NCBI RefSeq assembly: GCF_900078385.1
Contig: NZ_FLQR01000002.1
Coordinates: 16,100-80,099, forward strand
Reading direction: 5' to 3'
DNA: 64,000 nt
DNA from: an uncultured Microbacterium sp.
Lineage (GTDB): Bacteria > Actinomycetota > Actinomycetes > Actinomycetales > Microbacteriaceae
The position numbers were made by a program, and so were the translations under genes. A model generated the notes under the pieces. It did not search any database. It saw only the letters and a list, made by a program, of their open reading frames with translations, and was not told the origin of the DNA. Positions 60,448-64,000 of this stretch are shown piece after piece (position 1 is the stretch's first letter; each line of letters starts with the position of its first letter).

Positions 60448-60473
60448 TATGCTGATGCTCAGCCCGTAGGGCT
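60448..60473 (+). promoter_or_regulatory. -10 box and small hairpin before the aldehyde dehydrogenase
   Basis: TATGCT (60448-60453) and the hairpin AGCCC-GTA-GGGCT (60461-60473) lie just before the AAGGAG ribosome site. Confidence 0.4.
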
Positions 60474-60489
60474 GTCCAAGGAGAATGCC

Positions 60490-62175
60490 GTGACCGCGAC
60501 CGCCGATCTCGATACCGACGAGCGCGCGCGCCTCGACGCAGCCCTGAACGACCTGAGCGCCGGCGCGCGCACCTGGAGCTTTCTGACGCTGCGCCAGCGC
60601 CGGACGCTTCTCCGCCGCATCCGTGCCGCCGTCGCGGCCGTCGCGGAGGAGTGGGCCGACGTCGCGTCCACCTCGAAGGGGCTCGAGCCGGGGCATCCGC
60701 TGCGCGGCGAGGAGTGGCTGGCCGGTCCGTACGCGGCGCTCGTCGCGCTGGACGCGTACGCCGACACGCTCGCGCTGCTCGCCGACGGGAAGAGCCCGCT
60801 CGCCACGGTGCGCACCTCGGCGGCCCCGGGCGGACGCGTCGCCGTGCACACCTCGCCTCTGTCGACGGCGGACCGGGTGCTGCTGTCCGGATTCTCGACC
60901 GAGGTGTGGCTCGCGCCCGGCGTCGCGGACACGCGCGCCCGCGCCGCGGCGGGCCTCGGCCAGCGGACCCCCACGACACCGGGCGGGGTGGGCCTCGTGC
61001 TCGGCGCCGGCAACGTCACCGCCATCCCGTTCCTTGACGTCCTGTACGAGCTCCTCGCGTTCAACCGCGTCGCGCTGCTGAAGGTCAACCCGACGCAGGA
61101 TGCCGTCGTCCCGGTGTTCGAGCGGGCGCTCGCGCCGCTGATCGAGCCCGGCTTCCTCCGGATCGTGCGCGGCGGCGGCGACGTCGGCGCGTACCTCACC
61201 CGGCATCCGCTCGTCGACCACGTCCACATCACCGGCTCCGAGGCGACCTTCCGCGCCATCGTGCCGCACCTGACGGTGCCGATCACCGCGGAGCTCGGCG
61301 GGGTGTCGCCGATCATCGTCGTCCCCGGCCCGTGGTCGCGCGCCGACCTGCGCTACCAGGCCGAGCACATCGCGACGATGCGGCTGCAGAACAACGGCCA
61401 CAACTGCATCGCGGGGCAGGTCGTGCTGATGAGCGCCGACTGGCCGCAGCGCGAGGAGTTCCTCCGCGAGCTGACCTCCGCGTACGAGCGCGCGCCGGAG
61501 CGGCCCGGGTGGTACCCCCACACGACGGCGAAGCTGGATGCCGCGCGCGCGGACTACCCGGATGCGACGGTGTGCGCGGGGTCGCGCCTGCTCGTCCACG
61601 TCGCCGCGGGTGAGGATGCGACGGCGCTCGAGCACACGGAGTACTTCGCGCCCGTGCTGGGCGTCGTGGAGCTCCCGGGGCTCGGGCAGGAGTTCGTCGA
61701 CACCGCCGTCGCGCACGCCAACGAGGCACTCGCCGGCACCCTCGGCGCGAACATCCTCATCGACCCGGACACGCTCGCCTCGCTGGGCAGCGGGTTCGCG
61801 GAGTCCCTCGCGGCGCTGCGCTACGGCACCATCGCGGTGAACGCCTGGACGGCGTTCGGCTTCCTGACCCCGACGGCGACGTGGGGCGCGTTCCCCGGCG
61901 GCACCGTCGAGGATGCGCCCAGCGGCATCGGCGTCGTGCACAACGCCTTCCTCCTCGACGACGTCGAGCGGACGATCGTCCGCGGGCCCTTCCGGCCGTT
62001 CCCCCGATCGATCGGTGCGCTCCGGGGAGGCGGGACGTTCTCGGCGCTGCCGAAGCCGCCGTGGTTCGTCTCGGCGCGGACCGGCGCCGCGGTGTCGGAG
62101 GGCTTCACGCGGTTCCGCGCCGACGGCAACTGGGCGAAGATGGCCGTCACCCTCGCGCGCGCCTTCCGCGCATGA
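60490..62175 (+). CDS. aldehyde dehydrogenase family protein
   Basis: 561-residue ALDH-superfamily enzyme, NAD(P)-dependent and cytosolic. The catalytic Cys306 lies in GHNCIAGQ and Glu268 in TAELGGVSP; LGAGNVTAIPFLDVLYEL is the cofactor region. It is longer than typical ALDHs (~490) and the last ~60 residues (FTRFRADGNWAKMAVTLARAF) are unusual. AAGGAG precedes GTG 60490. It overlaps the GMC oxidoreductase start by 4 bases, so alcohol and aldehyde oxidation may be linked. Confidence 0.9.
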   Translation: MTATADLDTDERARLDAALNDLSAGARTWSFLTLRQRRTLLRRIRAAVAAVAEEWADVASTSKGLEPGHPLRGEEWLAGPYAALVALDAYADTLALLADGKSPLATVRTSAAPGGRVAVHTSPLSTADRVLLSGFSTEVWLAPGVADTRARAAAGLGQRTPTTPGGVGLVLGAGNVTAIPFLDVLYELLAFNRVALLKVNPTQDAVVPVFERALAPLIEPGFLRIVRGGGDVGAYLTRHPLVDHVHITGSEATFRAIVPHLTVPITAELGGVSPIIVVPGPWSRADLRYQAEHIATMRLQNNGHNCIAGQVVLMSADWPQREEFLRELTSAYERAPERPGWYPHTTAKLDAARADYPDATVCAGSRLLVHVAAGEDATALEHTEYFAPVLGVVELPGLGQEFVDTAVAHANEALAGTLGANILIDPDTLASLGSGFAESLAALRYGTIAVNAWTAFGFLTPTATWGAFPGGTVEDAPSGIGVVHNAFLLDDVERTIVRGPFRPFPRSIGALRGGGTFSALPKPPWFVSARTGAAVSEGFTRFRADGNWAKMAVTLARAFRA

Positions 62176-63908
62176 GCCGCGGACGTGGACGGGTGCGCGG
62201 TGCGGGACGCGGTGCGGGACGTGGTGCGGGACGTGCGGATGGACGCGCGCTCGAAGCCGACATCGTCATCGTCGGCGCCGGGTCGGCCGGCGCCGCGCTC
62301 GCAGCGCGACTGAGCGAGGACCCCGCGGTCTCGGTGCTGCTGCTCGAGGCCGGACCGCCCGACCGGGCGCTCGAGCTGCACGTGCCGGCGGCGTTCTCGA
62401 AGCTGTTCCGCGGCGTCTACGACTGGAACTACGACACCGAACCGCAGCCGGCGCTCGAGGGCCGGCGGGTGTACTGGCCGCGCGGGAAGACCCTGGGCGG
62501 ATCGTCGTCTCTCAACGCGATGATGTGGGTGCGCGGCTTCGCCGCCGACTACGACGAGTGGGCGTCCGTGGCCGGGGACACCTGGTCGTGGGATGCGCTC
62601 GTGCCGTATTTCCGCCGCGTCGAGCGCACGCAGGATGCCGCCGATCCGAGCCAGGGCATCGCCGGCGCGCAGTCCGTCGAGCATCAACGGCATCCGCGCC
62701 CGCAGACGGCGGCGTTCCTCGACGCCGCTCGCGAACTCGGCCATGCCGTCACCCCCGCGAATCTGCCCGTCGACCAGGGATTTTCAGAGACCATGGTGAC
62801 GCAGCGCCGGGGGGCGCGGGCATCGACGGCGGACGCGTACCTGCGTCCGGCCCGGCGCCGCCGGAACCTCCGCGTCGTGACCGGGGCGCTCGCGCGGCGG
62901 GTCCTCTTCGACACGTCCGGCGAGGTCCCGCGGGCGACAGGCGTCGAGATCGAGCTCGGCGGCGCCGTGCGGGAGGTGGCAGCTCGGCGCGAGGTCGTGC
63001 TGTGCGGCGGGGCGATCAACACCCCGCAGCTGCTGCTCCTGAGCGGCATCGGACCGGCGGAGCACCTCGCCGGCCACGGCATCCGCACGCTCGTGGACGC
63101 ACCGGATGTCGGCGCGAACCTGCAGGATCACCTCGTCGCCGGCCTCGCGCCGGCCGCGCACGGCGGGACGCTGTTCGGCGCGGAGCGCGTCGGCGAGCTG
63201 GCCCGGTTCCTCGCACAGCGCCGGGGCATGCTCACCTCGAACGTCGCCGAGGCGTACGGGTTCATCCGCACGCCGCTCGCCGACGAAGCCGGACACGGCG
63301 CGGGTCTGCCCGACATCGAGATCCTCTTCGCGGCCGCCCCGTATGTCGGCGAAGGGCTCGTGCCGCTGCCGGCCGAGGGGCTCACGGTCGGTGCGATCCT
63401 GCTGCGGCCGCACAGCCGCGGTACCATCCGCCTCGCATCGGCGGACCCCGCGGCGGCGGCGCTGATCGACCCGGGCTATCTGAGCGACCCGGACGGGATC
63501 GACGAGCGGACTCTGCGCGCCGGGCTCGCGGAGTGCGAGCGGCTCATCGCGACGCAGGCGCTTTCGGCCGTGACGACCGGCGGCTGGGTGATGCCGGCCG
63601 GGGGCGAGGCGATGTCGGCCGACGAGCGCATCGAACTGGCGCTGCGCCGCTACTCGCACACGCTGTACCACCCGGTCGGCACCGCCCGGATGGGCCGGGA
63701 TGCGGCATCCGTCGTCGATCCGGAGCTCCGCGTGCGCGGTGTGGCGGGGCTGCGCGTCGCGGACGCCTCGATCATGCCGACCGTCATCCGCGGCCACACG
63801 AACGCGCCCGCGATCGTGATCGGCGAGGTCGCCGCCGACCTCATCCGCGCCTCGCACCCGCTCACCCGGCGCGACGCGCCGTCCCTGGCGGTCGAACGGG
63901 ACAGGTGA
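62172..63908 (+). CDS. GMC-family FAD oxidoreductase (choline-dehydrogenase-like)
   Basis: 578 residues. After a low-complexity N-terminus with three GAGR units, the FAD-binding DIVIVGAGSAGAALA (about 30-44) and GKTLGGSSSLNAMMWVRG are canonical, and the C-terminal pair YHPVGTARMG and GHTNAPAI carries the catalytic His and Asn. It oxidises a primary alcohol to the aldehyde with FAD; the overlapping ALDH could take the product to the acid. Betaine-type substrates are possible but nothing fixes it. Confidence 0.92.
   Translation: MSRGRGRVRGAGRGAGRGAGRADGRALEADIVIVGAGSAGAALAARLSEDPAVSVLLLEAGPPDRALELHVPAAFSKLFRGVYDWNYDTEPQPALEGRRVYWPRGKTLGGSSSLNAMMWVRGFAADYDEWASVAGDTWSWDALVPYFRRVERTQDAADPSQGIAGAQSVEHQRHPRPQTAAFLDAARELGHAVTPANLPVDQGFSETMVTQRRGARASTADAYLRPARRRRNLRVVTGALARRVLFDTSGEVPRATGVEIELGGAVREVAARREVVLCGGAINTPQLLLLSGIGPAEHLAGHGIRTLVDAPDVGANLQDHLVAGLAPAAHGGTLFGAERVGELARFLAQRRGMLTSNVAEAYGFIRTPLADEAGHGAGLPDIEILFAAAPYVGEGLVPLPAEGLTVGAILLRPHSRGTIRLASADPAAAALIDPGYLSDPDGIDERTLRAGLAECERLIATQALSAVTTGGWVMPAGGEAMSADERIELALRRYSHTLYHPVGTARMGRDAASVVDPELRVRGVAGLRVADASIMPTVIRGHTNAPAIVIGEVAADLIRASHPLTRRDAPSLAVERDR
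62199..62234 (+). repeat. 12-bp tandem repeat in the GMC gene
   Basis: Three copies of GGTGCGGGACGY code for three GAGR units at residues 10-21. The unit length keeps frame, so copy number can vary without breaking the gene. Confidence 0.85.
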
Positions 63909-63920
63909 ACCCCGGGCTGG

Positions 63921-64000
63921 TTCGTCCGCGGCCCTGGATTTCGTCCGCGGCAAAGTGCGGGTTCCGGCGCCGCGCACCCACCCTTCGCCGCGGGCGAACC
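63921..64000. repeat. palindromic repeat at the right edge
   Basis: The arm at 63940-63962 (ending AAGTGCGGGT) and its partner at 63976-63998 pair at 20 of 23 positions around a 13-nt loop; TTCGTCCGCGGC also occurs upstream at 63921-63932. It is the same family as the element at 3610-3662. It lies right after the GMC gene and may continue past the window. Confidence 0.7.

Overview
The window reads as a high-GC actinobacterial chromosome, most likely Microbacteriaceae and probably Microbacterium. The support is a very high third-position GC, frequent GTG/TTG starts, TAnnnT -10 boxes, many 4-base ATGA/GTGA gene overlaps, and family content (tilS-ppa, an M23 peptidase with coiled coil, a Glu-Asp-Phe tRNA run). 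The genus is an inference from gene style, not from a marker gene.

Layout. (a) 1-3.5 kb, housekeeping: the start of tilS (cut by the left edge), divergent ppa, a bidirectional terminator, a secreted LytM/M23 peptidase and three tRNA genes. (b) 3.55-3.66 kb: two copies of a palindromic repeat, with a third at the right edge (63.9 kb). (c) 3.76-8.2 kb: a MarR-type regulator followed by an overlapping set of flavin monooxygenase, second MarR paralogue, CocE-type serine hydrolase and DUF3237 protein. (d) 8.2-28.3 kb: a catabolic island. It holds two GH78 alpha-L-rhamnosidases, two alpha/beta hydrolases, a quercetinase-like monocupin with a divergent LysR regulator, a Dpp/Opp-type ABC transporter containing a permease-ATPase fusion, a GH1 beta-glucosidase, two FAH-family hydrolases, two SDR dehydrogenases, a CMD/AhpD-like protein and an IclR regulator. 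Together these look like a system that imports a rhamnosyl-glucosyl flavonoid such as rutin, or its sugar, removes the sugars, opens the aglycone, hydrolyses the product and processes the acids. This combined reading is inference; the individual families are clear.

(e) 28.5-58.6 kb: a large exopolysaccharide or cell-wall glycopolymer locus of the Wzx/Wzy type. It contains an initiating sugar-phosphate transferase, a DUF1972 rhamnosyltransferase, about eight further glycosyltransferases, a fused Wzz-like copolymerase/BY-kinase and an LMW protein-tyrosine phosphatase, a Wzy-like polymerase, a Wzx-like flippase, two acyltransferases, gmd plus an rmd-like reductase (GDP-rhamnose type precursor), a cytidylyltransferase with a CDP-alcohol phosphotransferase, and a polyprenyl-phosphate glycosyltransferase fused to GtrA. 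Two large secreted proteins are embedded in it: a beta-helix protein and a 1612-residue propeller/LamG/PKD protein, which share an unnamed ~200-residue module. By eye the genes from about 32 to 56 kb use more A/T-ending codons than the flanks, as is common for exchangeable polysaccharide loci.

(f) 58.6-64 kb: a glutaredoxin-like protein, a GPH-family transporter, an aldehyde dehydrogenase overlapping a GMC oxidoreductase, and the third palindromic repeat.

Regulatory structure is unusually readable. There are several probable leaderless genes (LysR, IclR, one GT2, glutaredoxin, transporter), paired operator-like repeats over a good promoter in front of the SDR/FAH/GH1 operon, a LacI-type dyad upstream of the transporter operon with no LacI gene in the window, and a 15-bp perfect hairpin separating the binding-protein gene from its permeases. 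I saw no CRISPR array, insertion sequence, transposase, integrase, rRNA or prophage gene.
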